Assembly (NCBI RefSeq): GCF_002414845.1
Contig: NZ_DIAX01000004.1
Span: forward strand, 1-39,804
DNA: 39,804 bases
Direction of reading: 5' to 3'
DNA from: Gordonia sp. UBA5067
GTDB taxonomy: Bacteria > Actinomycetota > Actinomycetes > Mycobacteriales > Mycobacteriaceae
Position 1 is the stretch's first letter. The number at the start of each line of letters is the position of its first letter. Of the stretch, positions 18,381 to 27,072 are shown piece by piece. The notes below the pieces were generated by a model. It made no database searches. It saw only the letters and a list, made by a program, of their open reading frames with translations, and was not told where the DNA came from. The position numbers and the translations under genes are program-made.

Positions 18381-18757
18381 CCGACGCCGATCAGACTGCG
18401 CCCCTGTCGACTGCCGGTGCCGCGGCAAACCCTGCCGCCCTGCCGAATGCTGCCGCCATCCCCGGTGCGCTGGTGCGGTACCGGACCCTGGCGTGGATCA
18501 CCGGCATCTGGTTGCTGTTCCTCGTCGGCGAGATGATCGCGAAGTACGGCTTCGGCAACGACGGCTTCGGTTGGGTCGGCATTGTCCACGGCTGGGTGTA
18601 TTTCGTGTACCTGATCTTCTGCGTCGACCTCGCGGTCAAGGCCCGCTGGGGCTTCGGCAGGACACTGGCGACGGCGCTCGCCGGCACGATCCCGTTCCTG
18701 TCGTTCTACGTCGAGCACATCCGCACGCGCGAGGTCAAGGCGCAGTACGGGCTCTGA
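18377..18757 (+). CDS. DUF3817 integral membrane protein (copy 1)
   Basis: A 126-residue protein with three hydrophobic segments (around WITGIWLLFLVGEM, GIVHGWVYFVYLIFCVDLAV and TALAGTIPFLSFYVEH) and the invariant-looking HGW..Y and F..E residues of the DUF3817 family. The GTG start overlaps the upstream TGA, with AAAGGAA as ribosome-binding site. It resembles Rv1342c, the syntenic gene beside rdgB. Biochemical role unknown. A second DUF3817 gene, also 126 residues, lies at 34758-35138. Confidence 0.8.
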   Translation: MTDADQTAPLSTAGAAANPAALPNAAAIPGALVRYRTLAWITGIWLLFLVGEMIAKYGFGNDGFGWVGIVHGWVYFVYLIFCVDLAVKARWGFGRTLATALAGTIPFLSFYVEHIRTREVKAQYGL

Positions 18758-18766
18758 GGACGCGCC

Positions 18767-19378
18767 TCAGCTCAAGTCGCGCAGCGCCGGAAGCAATTGC
18801 GCCAGCGCCTTGCCTCGATGGCTGAGCGCATCCTTCTCGGCCGGTGCGAGTTCGGCCGAAGTTCGCCCACCGGCCGATTCGTCGGCGGGAACGAACAGCG
18901 GGTCATAGCCGAACCCGGCTGCGCCGCGCGGCTGGTCGACGATGCGCCCGCGCCACTCGCCGCGCACAACGGTCTCCTCGCCCGATGGGCTGACCAGCGC
19001 GCACGCGGAAACGAAAGCCGCCCCGCGGCGGGCGGCCGGCACGTCGCCCAACTGCCCGAGCAGCAGCGCGTTGTTGGCCGCGTCATCGCCGTGGCGGCCC
19101 GACCACCGGGCCGAGAGCACCCCGGGCATTCCCCGGAGAGCGTCGACGGCCAACCCGGAATCGTCGGCGATGCAGGGCAGCCCAGTCGCGCGGGCGCCAG
19201 CATGTGCTTTGATCAGCGCGTTCTCTTCGAAGGTCGCGCCCGTTTCGGCTTCTTCGGGGAACGCGGGCACGTCGTCGAGCCCCACGACCTCGAGGCCGGC
19301 GAGACCAGCGGCTTCGACGACGCGGCGCAATTCGGCGAGCTTCTTGGCATTGCGGCTCGCGAGGAGGACCCGACTCAT
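18767..19378 (-). CDS. rdgB: Non-canonical purine NTP pyrophosphatase (RdgB/HAM1)
   Basis: A 203-residue cytosolic enzyme that hydrolyses dITP, XTP and ITP to the monophosphate, keeping deaminated purines out of DNA and RNA. Visible signatures: N-terminal LLASRNAKKLAEL, the FEENALIKA helix, IADDSGLAVDAL (metal and catalytic Asp), GGxxxx-like GAAGFGYDPLF and the terminal SHRGKAL. Full length. It starts 10 bases after the rphA stop, forming an rphA-rdgB unit as in mycobacteria (Rv1340-Rv1341). Confidence 0.95.
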   Translation of the reverse strand: MSRVLLASRNAKKLAELRRVVEAAGLAGLEVVGLDDVPAFPEEAETGATFEENALIKAHAGARATGLPCIADDSGLAVDALRGMPGVLSARWSGRHGDDAANNALLLGQLGDVPAARRGAAFVSACALVSPSGEETVVRGEWRGRIVDQPRGAAGFGYDPLFVPADESAGGRTSAELAPAEKDALSHRGKALAQLLPALRDLS

Positions 19379-19388
19379 CGCCGGCCGG

Positions 19389-20150
19389 TCAGGACGCCGA
19401 TGCGCCGGGAAGGATCCCCGGATACTCGCCGGCGAGGACCTCGCGCTGGGCAGCGAACAACTGCTCGGCTCCGGCCTGCGCCACGTCGAGCAGCAGGTCC
19501 AGGGTGGCGCGCGAGAAGGTGGCCCCCTCGGCGGTGCCCTGCACCTCGACGAGGGTCCCCTCATCGGTGGCCACCACATTCATGTCGACCTCGGCGCGCG
19601 AATCCTCGTCATAGGGCAGGTCCAGGCGGACCCGGCCGTCAACGACCCCGACGCTGACCGCAGCGATGGCGCACGACAGCGGCTGCGGATCGGCCAGCTT
19701 GCCGCCGGCCCGCAGGTACGTCACCGCATCGGCCAGGGCGACATACGCCCCGGTGATGGCCGCGGTGCGCGTACCGCCGTCGGCCTGCAGGACATCACAG
19801 TCCAGGGCGATGGTGTTCTCCCCGATCGCGGCCAGATCGATGCAGGCGCGCAGCGACCGGCCGATCAGGCGACTGATTTCGTGCGTGCGCCCACCCACCC
19901 GACCCTTGACCGACTCGCGCGACGAGCGCTCGTGGGTGGCGGCGGGGAGCATCGCGTACTCCGCGGTCAGCCAACCGCGCCCCGATCCGCGACGCCAACC
20001 GGGGACGCCGTCGGTCACGCTCGCCGTGCACAGCACCCGGGTCTGGCCGAACTCGACGAGAACCGAGCCCGCCGGATGTGTGGTGAAGCCGCGGGTGAAC
20101 TTGATGGGCCGGAGCTCGTCGTCGGCTCGGCCGTCAGCACGTATCGTCAC
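19389..20150 (-). CDS. rph: Ribonuclease PH
   Basis: A 253-residue phosphorolytic 3'-exoribonuclease trimming tRNA precursors. The sequence is near-canonical: [66 protein letters not shown], and [26 protein letters not shown] 20150 is chosen because the family begins M-x-x-R-x-DGR and because TAGAGT lies seven bases upstream (leaderless spacing); a GTG at 20159 would add three residues. Confidence 0.95.
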   Translation of the reverse strand: MTIRADGRADDELRPIKFTRGFTTHPAGSVLVEFGQTRVLCTASVTDGVPGWRRGSGRGWLTAEYAMLPAATHERSSRESVKGRVGGRTHEISRLIGRSLRACIDLAAIGENTIALDCDVLQADGGTRTAAITGAYVALADAVTYLRAGGKLADPQPLSCAIAAVSVGVVDGRVRLDLPYDEDSRAEVDMNVVATDEGTLVEVQGTAEGATFSRATLDLLLDVAQAGAEQLFAAQREVLAGEYPGILPGASAS

Positions 20151-20157
20151 GCGACCC

Positions 20158-20163
20158 ACTCTA
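20158..20163 (-). promoter_or_regulatory. -10 box supporting the rph start
   Basis: Minus-strand TAGAGT (20163-20158) is followed by seven bases (GGGTCGC) and GTG. This would allow a leaderless rph-rdgB transcript separate from the upstream hydrolase gene. Confidence 0.45.
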
Positions 20164-20174
20164 ACGGCATGTCG

Positions 20175-20957
20175 TCAGGCCCGCGATGCTACCGCGGCGA
20201 CATCCAACTCCTGGCCCTGCTGCACCAGCTCGATGTGGCCGGAGAAGGCTGACCGCGCTTCCGCGAGTACATCGGCGGTCGACGTCCACGGCGGGATGTG
20301 GGTGATCGCCAGCACCCCGACACCGGCTGCGGCGGCCGCCTCGCCCGCCTCCAGGCCCGACATGTGCAGATGCGGCGGACGGTTCGCCGGGTCATGGGTC
20401 CACGAGGCCTCGCACAAAAACACATCCGCCCCGCGCGCCAATTCGACTAGCTGGTCGCACGCCGCCGTGTCGCCGCTGTAGGCGAGCACCTCCCCGTCGG
20501 GCCCAGTGATCCGCAGACCATACGTTTCGGGCGGATGATCCATTTTGCGCGCGTCGAACCGCAGTCCACGCAGCACTTCAGTCTGACCATCGGTCCACTC
20601 GGAAACCGCGAAGGTGTCACTGATGTCGTCGATCTCACCGGCAAACTCCGACGACCCGGCACCGATCCGCGACGCAGTCCCCGACGGCCCCCACAGCGGA
20701 ACCCGCCCAACTGCCGGAACGGGCGCCCATCGGCGCCACACGAGCATCGCGGGCAGGTCCATGCAATGGTCGGCGTGCAGATGGCTGAGCACGACGGCGA
20801 CGTCGTTGGGGTCGGCGACGGCCTGTAGCTCGCCGAATACGCCGGGCCCACAATCGATCAGGACAGGGAGTTCACCGGGGGCGGACACGAGATAGCCCGA
20901 ACACGCCGCCCCGGGGCCGTTGACGCTGCCCGAGCATCCAAGGACTGTCAGATGCAT
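20175..20957 (-). CDS. Metallo-beta-lactamase-fold hydrolase, Rv1339-type (cyclic nucleotide phosphodiesterase family)
   Basis: A 260-residue MBL-fold protein with metal motif SHLHADHCMDL, plus AYSGDTAACDQL and CEASWTHDP (further ligands) and a C-terminal ITHIPPW. Location between murI and rph matches M. tuberculosis Rv1339, reported as an atypical class II cAMP phosphodiesterase; RNase Z-like activity is the main alternative from fold alone. Start ATG 20957 (MHLTVLGCSG) is preferred; an in-frame ATG at 20966 adds three residues. There is a 24-base gap to rph. Confidence 0.85.
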   Translation of the reverse strand: MHLTVLGCSGSVNGPGAACSGYLVSAPGELPVLIDCGPGVFGELQAVADPNDVAVVLSHLHADHCMDLPAMLVWRRWAPVPAVGRVPLWGPSGTASRIGAGSSEFAGEIDDISDTFAVSEWTDGQTEVLRGLRFDARKMDHPPETYGLRITGPDGEVLAYSGDTAACDQLVELARGADVFLCEASWTHDPANRPPHLHMSGLEAGEAAAAAGVGVLAITHIPPWTSTADVLAEARSAFSGHIELVQQGQELDVAAVASRA

Positions 20958-20999
20958 GGGCACCATGCTGCCACGTCGTCGACGATGGGCACCGCTAAT

Positions 21000-21025
21000 T
21001 CACGGGGTTTGGCACGGATCCGTGA
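21000..21025. repeat. Palindrome between murI and the MBL hydrolase gene
   Basis: CACGGATCCGTG (21013-21024) is a perfect 12-base palindrome inside a wider TCACGG...CCGTGA pair (21000-21005 and 21020-21025). It lies in the 79-base gap downstream of murI and about 43 bases upstream of the hydrolase start (minus strand). It could be an operator or a weak hairpin; there is no T tract to call a terminator. Confidence 0.4.
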
Positions 21026-21045
21026 CTGGACCCCCGGACCTGGCC

Positions 21046-21864
21046 TCACAGATGCTCCACGTGTCCCACCACCGGCCCCAGAAATCGCTTCGCCAGTCGC
21101 GCGAACGACTCGGGATCGCCGGTCGCGGTGAATACCCGCCGCGCCTCCCGGTTGGAGTGCGGGTGCAGCAGGTCGAGTTCGGTAAGCACGCGCAGCACGT
21201 CTTTGGCCGTCTCCTCGGCACTCGACACGAGCGTGACATCGTCACCCATCGCGAGCTGCACGACCCCCGACAGCAGCGGATAGTGGGTGCACCCGAGTAC
21301 CAGAGTGTCGACATCGGCTTCCTGCAACGGCTCGAGATACCCCTGCGCCAACCCGAGTACCTGGCGGCCACTGGTGATCCCGCGCTCGACAAAGTCGACG
21401 AATCGGGGGCAGGCGACCGAGGTGATCTGGGCGTCGCGGGCGGCGGCGAACGCATCCTCGTATGCCTGGGAGGCGACCGTCGCCGCCGTGCCGATCACCC
21501 CGATTCGCCCCGACCTCGTGGTCGCGACGGCGCGGCGCACCGCCGGGAGCACCACCTCGACAACCGGGATCGGTGCGTACCGCTCGCGCGCGTCGCGCAA
21601 GCACGCCGCCGACGCCGTGTTGCAGGCGATGACGATCGCCTTCACCCCCCGAGTGGCGAGTTCATCGCCGATCGCCAGGGCGTGCCGGCGCACCTCGGGA
21701 ATGGTCAGCGGCCCGTACGGGCCGTTGGCTGTGTCGCCGATGTAGATGATGTCCTCGTCGGGCAACTGATCGATGATCGCGCGCGCAACGGTGAGGCCAC
21801 CGACACCGGAATCGAAGATTCCGATCGGTGCCCGCTGGTCAATGCTGATCGGACTACCCCCCAT
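21046..21864 (-). CDS. murI: Glutamate racemase
   Basis: A 272-residue cytosolic enzyme converting L- to D-glutamate for peptidoglycan. The two catalytic cysteines are visible in [10 protein letters not shown] and LGCTHYPLL, with the N-terminal [13 protein letters not shown] and GDTANGPYG signatures. Full length. ATG 21864 is the natural start, but the ribosome-binding site is weak (GGATGGCGA). Its leader carries a small hairpin and a four-copy 14-bp repeat, both unusual for this gene. In M. tuberculosis a rhomboid gene lies between cysM and murI; here only 98 bases do. Confidence 0.95.
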   Translation of the reverse strand: MGGSPISIDQRAPIGIFDSGVGGLTVARAIIDQLPDEDIIYIGDTANGPYGPLTIPEVRRHALAIGDELATRGVKAIVIACNTASAACLRDARERYAPIPVVEVVLPAVRRAVATTRSGRIGVIGTAATVASQAYEDAFAAARDAQITSVACPRFVDFVERGITSGRQVLGLAQGYLEPLQEADVDTLVLGCTHYPLLSGVVQLAMGDDVTLVSSAEETAKDVLRVLTELDLLHPHSNREARRVFTATGDPESFARLAKRFLGPVVGHVEHL

Positions 21865-21875
21865 TCGCCATCCAT

Positions 21876-21892
21876 CCGGTGTTATCCACCGG
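21876..21892. repeat. Hairpin in the murI leader
   Basis: CCGGTG-TTATC-CACCGG: six-base arms and a five-base loop, ending where the 14-bp repeat array begins and 12 bases before the murI start (minus strand). If transcribed it would form in the murI 5' leader. Confidence 0.5.
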
Positions 21893-21946
21893 GCGCCATC
21901 ACCCGGGCCCCATCACCCGGGCGCCATCACCCGGGCGCCGTCGCCC
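21891..21946. repeat. Four tandem copies of a 14-bp unit upstream of murI
   Basis: Units at 21891-21904, 21905-21918, 21919-21932 and 21933-21946, consensus GGGCGCCATCACCC. Copy 2 differs at one base and copy 4 at two. The period of 14 is not a multiple of three, so it is not coding. CCCGGGC junctions make each boundary self-complementary. It fills most of the gap between cysM and murI. Confidence 0.9.
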
Positions 21947-21964
21947 AAGGCCCCGACTTTACGC

Positions 21965-23237
<1,273 letters not shown>

Positions 23238-23239
23238 GG

Positions 23240-23722
23240 TCACTCCTTGCCGTTGGCGGGATGATTCTCCGAAGCGAGGTCTGGCGCGACGAACGCCGGG
23301 CCGGCGCCATCATCGTCACCGATCACCAGCACCGGCTCGGCGCTGATCACCGCGTCGACGATGCGGTAGCTGCACACCAGCGCCCTGCCGGGGTCGGCGG
23401 TGCCGATCAGCACGTAGTGGGCGTCGGGTTCGCCCGCCAGAGACGAATCGGTGCGCGACGGATACGGCTCGGTGGCGGTGTGACTGTGGTAGATGACGAC
23501 CGGCGCCTCATCCGCTGCGGCCATGGCACGCCAGACGCGCAACTGCTCGCCCGAGTCGAATCGGTAGAAGGTCGGCGACCGCTCCGCGTTCATCATCGGG
23601 ACGAATCGCGCCGGCACGTCGGTCCCCTCGGCCCCGGGCAGGACACCGCACGCCTCATCGGGATGGTCGGCTCGCGCGTGGGCCACCATCGACTCGACCA
23701 GTCCTCGATCGATCCGCAACAT
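23240..23722 (-). CDS. mec: JAMM metallopeptidase Mec, releases cysteine from CysO
   Basis: A 160-residue MPN/JAMM-domain zinc peptidase. The metal motif H-S-H-x7-S-x2-D is complete in YHSHTATEPYPSRTD. In M. tuberculosis (Rv1334) it hydrolyses the CysO-cysteine adduct, freeing cysteine and regenerating CysO. ATG 23722 is preceded by GGGGGAG and begins the conserved LRIDRGLVESMVAHA segment; the upstream in-frame extension is not domain sequence. It sits directly before cysO, 17 bases after the P1 peptidase gene. Given the CysO extension, it might also trim the CysO tail (speculative). Confidence 0.93.
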   Translation of the reverse strand: MLRIDRGLVESMVAHARADHPDEACGVLPGAEGTDVPARFVPMMNAERSPTFYRFDSGEQLRVWRAMAAADEAPVVIYHSHTATEPYPSRTDSSLAGEPDAHYVLIGTADPGRALVCSYRIVDAVISAEPVLVIGDDDGAGPAFVAPDLASENHPANGKE

Positions 23723-23738
23723 GGCACTCCCCCTCCCC

Positions 23739-24848
23739 CTAGCCGCCGGTTCGGTGCGCCACCGCGGTCGGCAGCAGCACGCGCAGCGACGGGATGTCGG
23801 CAACCGGGGTGGCCGCCAACACCGCATTGACGATGGCCCGCTGGGTCACCGCCGCCGCCGCTGCACTGACTTGAGCAACAATCGCGACATCGGGATGCAT
23901 CCCGACGGGCGTGAATCGGCGGGCCGAGTCGCGGGCCTCCCCCGGGCAGGTGCCCGTCGCGACGGCGAAAATCGTGTCGCCGTCCAGCGGCGAATGCGCC
24001 GGCACGATCGCCCGGGCCAACCCGTCATGGGCAGCCATGGCGACGCGCCTGGCGCACGCCTGATCCAGATCGGCGTCGGTCGCAACGACGCCGATGGTCG
24101 TGTTCAGCGGCGTCGGCGTGGCACCCAACCGTGCCAGCGCACGGCGGTCGGCCTCCTCGGGCGGCTGCAGCCCGTAGTAGGCCAGCTCGGCCTCCCCCGC
24201 TCCCCAGGGCAGCGCCGTGGCCGGATCGAGCACATCGCCGACGGGATTCGCGACCATCAGCGCGCCGACCGTGATGCCCGCCGCCGGCCCGTCCTCGAGG
24301 CGGACGCTCGCCGTGCCCACCCCACCCTTCAGCGCACCTGCGCGGGCCCCGGTCCCTGCCCCGACCGTTCCGGTAGCGAAGTCGGCGGCCGCCCCGGCCA
24401 GCGCCGACGCCCCGAAGGCGGCGTCGGGACGAGCCTGCCAATCGCCGACGAGGAGATCGAAGATGACCGCACCGGCCACAATCGGGACGACATGGCCCAG
24501 CGGATCCATGGGCAGGCCGATGCCACGCTCCTCCAGCCCCCGCATCACCCCGTCGGCGGCCGCGAGGCCGAACGCACTGCCGCCGCTCAACACGATGGCG
24601 TGCGCCGTCTGCACGGTATTCGAGGGGTCCAGCAGATCGGTCTCGCGCGTACCCGGTCCACCGCCGCGCACATCGACCGCGACCACGGCACCAGACGGCA
24701 CCGTGACCACCGTCGTACCGGTGGCCCACCCGCTGCCCGGCGCCTCTGGCGTGGCCACGACAATGGCCGGATCCAGCCGCGAATGGTGTCCGACGGCGAT
24801 TCCCGAGACCTCGGTGATTCGATCGCCCGCGCGTGCCGGTGCACTCAT
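23739..24848 (-). CDS. P1/S58-family N-terminal-nucleophile peptidase (Rv1333-like)
   Basis: A 369-residue member of the DmpA/NylC family: aminopeptidases or amidases that self-cleave into alpha and beta chains. The probable cleavage site and new N-terminal nucleophile is Asn249-Thr250 within PLNTTIGVV, as in nylon-oligomer hydrolase NylC. LSGGSAFGLAAADGVM and GAGTGARAGALKGGVG are further family signatures. ATG 24848 overlaps the TGA of aosR (ATGA). M. tuberculosis has the ortholog in the same place; substrate unknown, possibly peptides. Confidence 0.85.
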   Translation of the reverse strand: MSAPARAGDRITEVSGIAVGHHSRLDPAIVVATPEAPGSGWATGTTVVTVPSGAVVAVDVRGGGPGTRETDLLDPSNTVQTAHAIVLSGGSAFGLAAADGVMRGLEERGIGLPMDPLGHVVPIVAGAVIFDLLVGDWQARPDAAFGASALAGAAADFATGTVGAGTGARAGALKGGVGTASVRLEDGPAAGITVGALMVANPVGDVLDPATALPWGAGEAELAYYGLQPPEEADRRALARLGATPTPLNTTIGVVATDADLDQACARRVAMAAHDGLARAIVPAHSPLDGDTIFAVATGTCPGEARDSARRFTPVGMHPDVAIVAQVSAAAAAVTQRAIVNAVLAATPVADIPSLRVLLPTAVAHRTGG

Positions 24849-25438
24849 CCCATGAGCTCTTCGACCAGGAGCCACTGTTGTTCGGTGAGCCAGCGGTAGA
24901 CATGCAGATGCGCGGCATACGGGTGGTCGGGATCGAGTTCGTCGGGGGTGTCCTCGCTGATGCCCAGCATCGCCCCGAGCGACAGCCGGACGTCGTTGAT
25001 GGCCGTCAGCCATTGGTCGGCCTGAGCCGCGGTGAGCGTGATCTCGCCACCGCCGATCGGCACCGTGTCGAGCAGGCAGTGCGCCGCCGCCAGTTTGTCG
25101 TCGATGATCAGCGGCTCGTTGAGGCTTCGTAGCGCGCCGTTCAGATCGCCGTTGACGGTGTCGCACCCCAACTGATCGTCCTGGTCGGGGCGGTGGAAGT
25201 CGGGGAGCAGGCGCCCCAGTGTTGCATCGGTGGGCGTCGAGGAGTGGCCGGAGCGGATCCCGGTCAGCGTCGCGAGGTCGTCCGGCGGCGCCGAATCGGC
25301 ACGCTCGGTGAGCAACTCGCACATCGACGAGACGATCGAGCGCAACAGCTCTGACTCGTGCTCGCTGCAGCGCGCCGTATAGACGGCGGTCTCGCCCGAC
25401 CCGCGCCGCCGCCAGCCCGAAAGGTGCCGGCGGGTCAT
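24845..25438 (-). CDS. aosR: DUF2017 protein, AosR-type redox regulator (Rv1332-like)
   Basis: A 197-residue DUF2017 protein. In M. tuberculosis the syntenic Rv1332 was named AosR, a redox-responsive regulator acting with SigH to raise expression of mec-cysO-cysM under oxidative stress. Four cysteines are present (in ARCSEH, SMCELL, LGCDTV and AHCLLD); which could sense redox is not evident from sequence. It overlaps clpS upstream and the P1 peptidase downstream, each by ATGA. Assignment rests on sequence character and gene order. Confidence 0.82.
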   Translation of the reverse strand: MTRRHLSGWRRRGSGETAVYTARCSEHESELLRSIVSSMCELLTERADSAPPDDLATLTGIRSGHSSTPTDATLGRLLPDFHRPDQDDQLGCDTVNGDLNGALRSLNEPLIIDDKLAAAHCLLDTVPIGGGEITLTAAQADQWLTAINDVRLSLGAMLGISEDTPDELDPDHPYAAHLHVYRWLTEQQWLLVEELMG

Positions 25439-25752
25439 GAGTCGCGCTGCATCGTCGCCCACAGACCTGCGGTGTGCAGCCGTCGCACATCGGCCTCCAT
25501 CTTGTCGCGCGACCCCGCCGATACGACGGCCTTGCCGTCGTTGTGAACCTGCAGCATCAACTCGTGCGCTTTGGCCCTGGTGTAGCCGAACAGCTTCTGG
25601 AAAACGTAGGTCACGTAGGGCATCAGATTGACCGGGTCATCCCAGACAACGGCGACCCACGGGCGGTCGACGTTCTCGTCGACGGTGGTCTCCGGCTCCG
25701 CCACGGTCGCACCGGAAGGCGCGCCTGCGCTGCCAACTGCCTCGAGGGACAT
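25435..25752 (-). CDS. clpS: ATP-dependent Clp protease adaptor ClpS
   Basis: A 105-residue N-degron adaptor that hands proteins with destabilising N-termini to ClpC/ClpA. The core is clear: [23 protein letters not shown] with the Asp residues and hydrophobic pocket, then [16 protein letters not shown]. The N-terminal 25 residues are a flexible acidic tail. The ATG has no Shine-Dalgarno; TACCCT lies six bases upstream, so the transcript is probably leaderless. It heads the clpS-aosR-P1 peptidase-mec-cysO-cysM operon. Confidence 0.93.
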   Translation of the reverse strand: MSLEAVGSAGAPSGATVAEPETTVDENVDRPWVAVVWDDPVNLMPYVTYVFQKLFGYTRAKAHELMLQVHNDGKAVVSAGSRDKMEADVRRLHTAGLWATMQRDS

Positions 25753-25770
25753 GGGACTAGGGTATCGAGA
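25753..25770. promoter_or_regulatory. 18-bp bidirectional leaderless promoter core, clpS/pncB
   Basis: The entire gap between two divergent start codons is 18 bases. It contains TAGGGTA (25758-25764). Read on plus, TAGGGT is a TANNNT -10 box seven bases before pncB GTG; on minus, TACCCT is a -10 box six bases before clpS ATG. Neither gene has a ribosome-binding site and neither has room for one outside the other gene, so both mRNAs are predicted to start at the start codon. Confidence 0.7.
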
Positions 25771-27072
25771 GTGACCCGCCCTAGCACAGCCCTGCTCACC
25801 GATCACTACGAGCTGACCATGATTGCGGCGGCCCGAACCCACCCGGCGGCGTCCCGGCCCTGCGTTTTCGAGGTGTTCGCGCGGCGCCTTCCCGATGGCC
25901 GCCGCTACGGTGTGGTCGGTGGTACCGGACGGCTCGTCGACGCACTCGCCGACTTCCGGTTCGGCGCCGACGAACTGGCGGCGGTGAGCGGCTTCCTCGA
26001 CGGCGACACCCTGCAGTGGCTCGCCGACTATCGCTTCGCCGGCGACATCGACGGCTACCGCGAGGGTGAACTCTACTTCCCCGGATCGCCGATCCTCACC
26101 GTGCGCGCGCCCTTCGCCGACGCAGTGATCCTCGAGACGCTGATCCTGTCGATCCTCAACCACGACAGCGCGATCGCGTCGGCCGCCGCGCGCATGGTCT
26201 GCGCCGCCGGGTCACGGCCGATTATCGAAATGGGTTCGCGACGCACGCACGAACGGGCGGCCGTGGCCAGCGCACGGGCCGCCTACCTGGCGGGTCTGAC
26301 CGCGACGTCGAATCTTGAAGCCGCACGCACGTACGGAGTGCCCAGCGCCGGCACCGCGGCGCACGCCTTCACCCTCCTGTTCACCGGCTCGGGCGGCCCC
26401 GACGAGCCCGCCGCCTTCCGGGCCCAGGTGGATCGCCTGGGCCCGGGCACGACCCTGCTCGTCGACACTTACGACATCACCCGCGGCGTCGCCAACGCGG
26501 TTGAAGCCGCCGGGCCGGAGCTGGGCGCGGTGCGCATCGATTCCGGCGACCTGGGAATCCTCGCCCGGCAGGTCCGCGATCAACTTGACGGGCTGGGCGC
26601 CCGGAAGACCAAGATCGTCGTGTCCGGTGATCTCGACGAGTACGCGATCGCCTCGTTGCGCGCCGAGCCGGTGGACGTCTATGGCGTCGGAACCTCGCTG
26701 GTCACCGGGAGCGGAGCCCCGACGGCCGGAATGGTCTACAAGCTCGTCGAGATCGACGGCATTCCCGTCGAGAAGCGGTCGAGCCACAAGGTGTCCCATG
26801 GCGGCGCGAAGTCCGCGGTGCGCCTCGCCCGGCCGTCTGGCACGGTCGTCGAGGAAGTTCTCCACCCCTCGGGGACCCCGGCCCCGGACAGTGCCGGGCA
26901 CACCCTGGCCCCACTGCAAACGGCGCTGATCCGCGACGGCGGCCCGGTCGACGCACTGCCGTCCCTCGACGACGCGCGGGACCACTTGCGCGCCGCACTC
27001 GTCACGCTGCCGTGGGAGGGCCTCGGGCTCTCCCACGGCGAGCCGGCCATCCCCACGCGCTATGCCTTCTGA
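25771..27072 (+). CDS. pncB: Nicotinate phosphoribosyltransferase
   Basis: A 433-residue enzyme of NAD salvage: nicotinate + PRPP + ATP to nicotinate mononucleotide. Signatures include [10 protein letters not shown] at the N-terminus, [11 protein letters not shown], the phosphorylated His160 in [23 protein letters not shown] and [11 protein letters not shown]. Closest remembered relative is M. tuberculosis PncB1 (Rv1330c). GTG 25771 is chosen because homology begins right after it and upstream sequence belongs to clpS. Its last 11 bases overlap dinG. Confidence 0.95.
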   Translation: MTRPSTALLTDHYELTMIAAARTHPAASRPCVFEVFARRLPDGRRYGVVGGTGRLVDALADFRFGADELAAVSGFLDGDTLQWLADYRFAGDIDGYREGELYFPGSPILTVRAPFADAVILETLILSILNHDSAIASAAARMVCAAGSRPIIEMGSRRTHERAAVASARAAYLAGLTATSNLEAARTYGVPSAGTAAHAFTLLFTGSGGPDEPAAFRAQVDRLGPGTTLLVDTYDITRGVANAVEAAGPELGAVRIDSGDLGILARQVRDQLDGLGARKTKIVVSGDLDEYAIASLRAEPVDVYGVGTSLVTGSGAPTAGMVYKLVEIDGIPVEKRSSHKVSHGGAKSAVRLARPSGTVVEEVLHPSGTPAPDSAGHTLAPLQTALIRDGGPVDALPSLDDARDHLRAALVTLPWEGLGLSHGEPAIPTRYAF

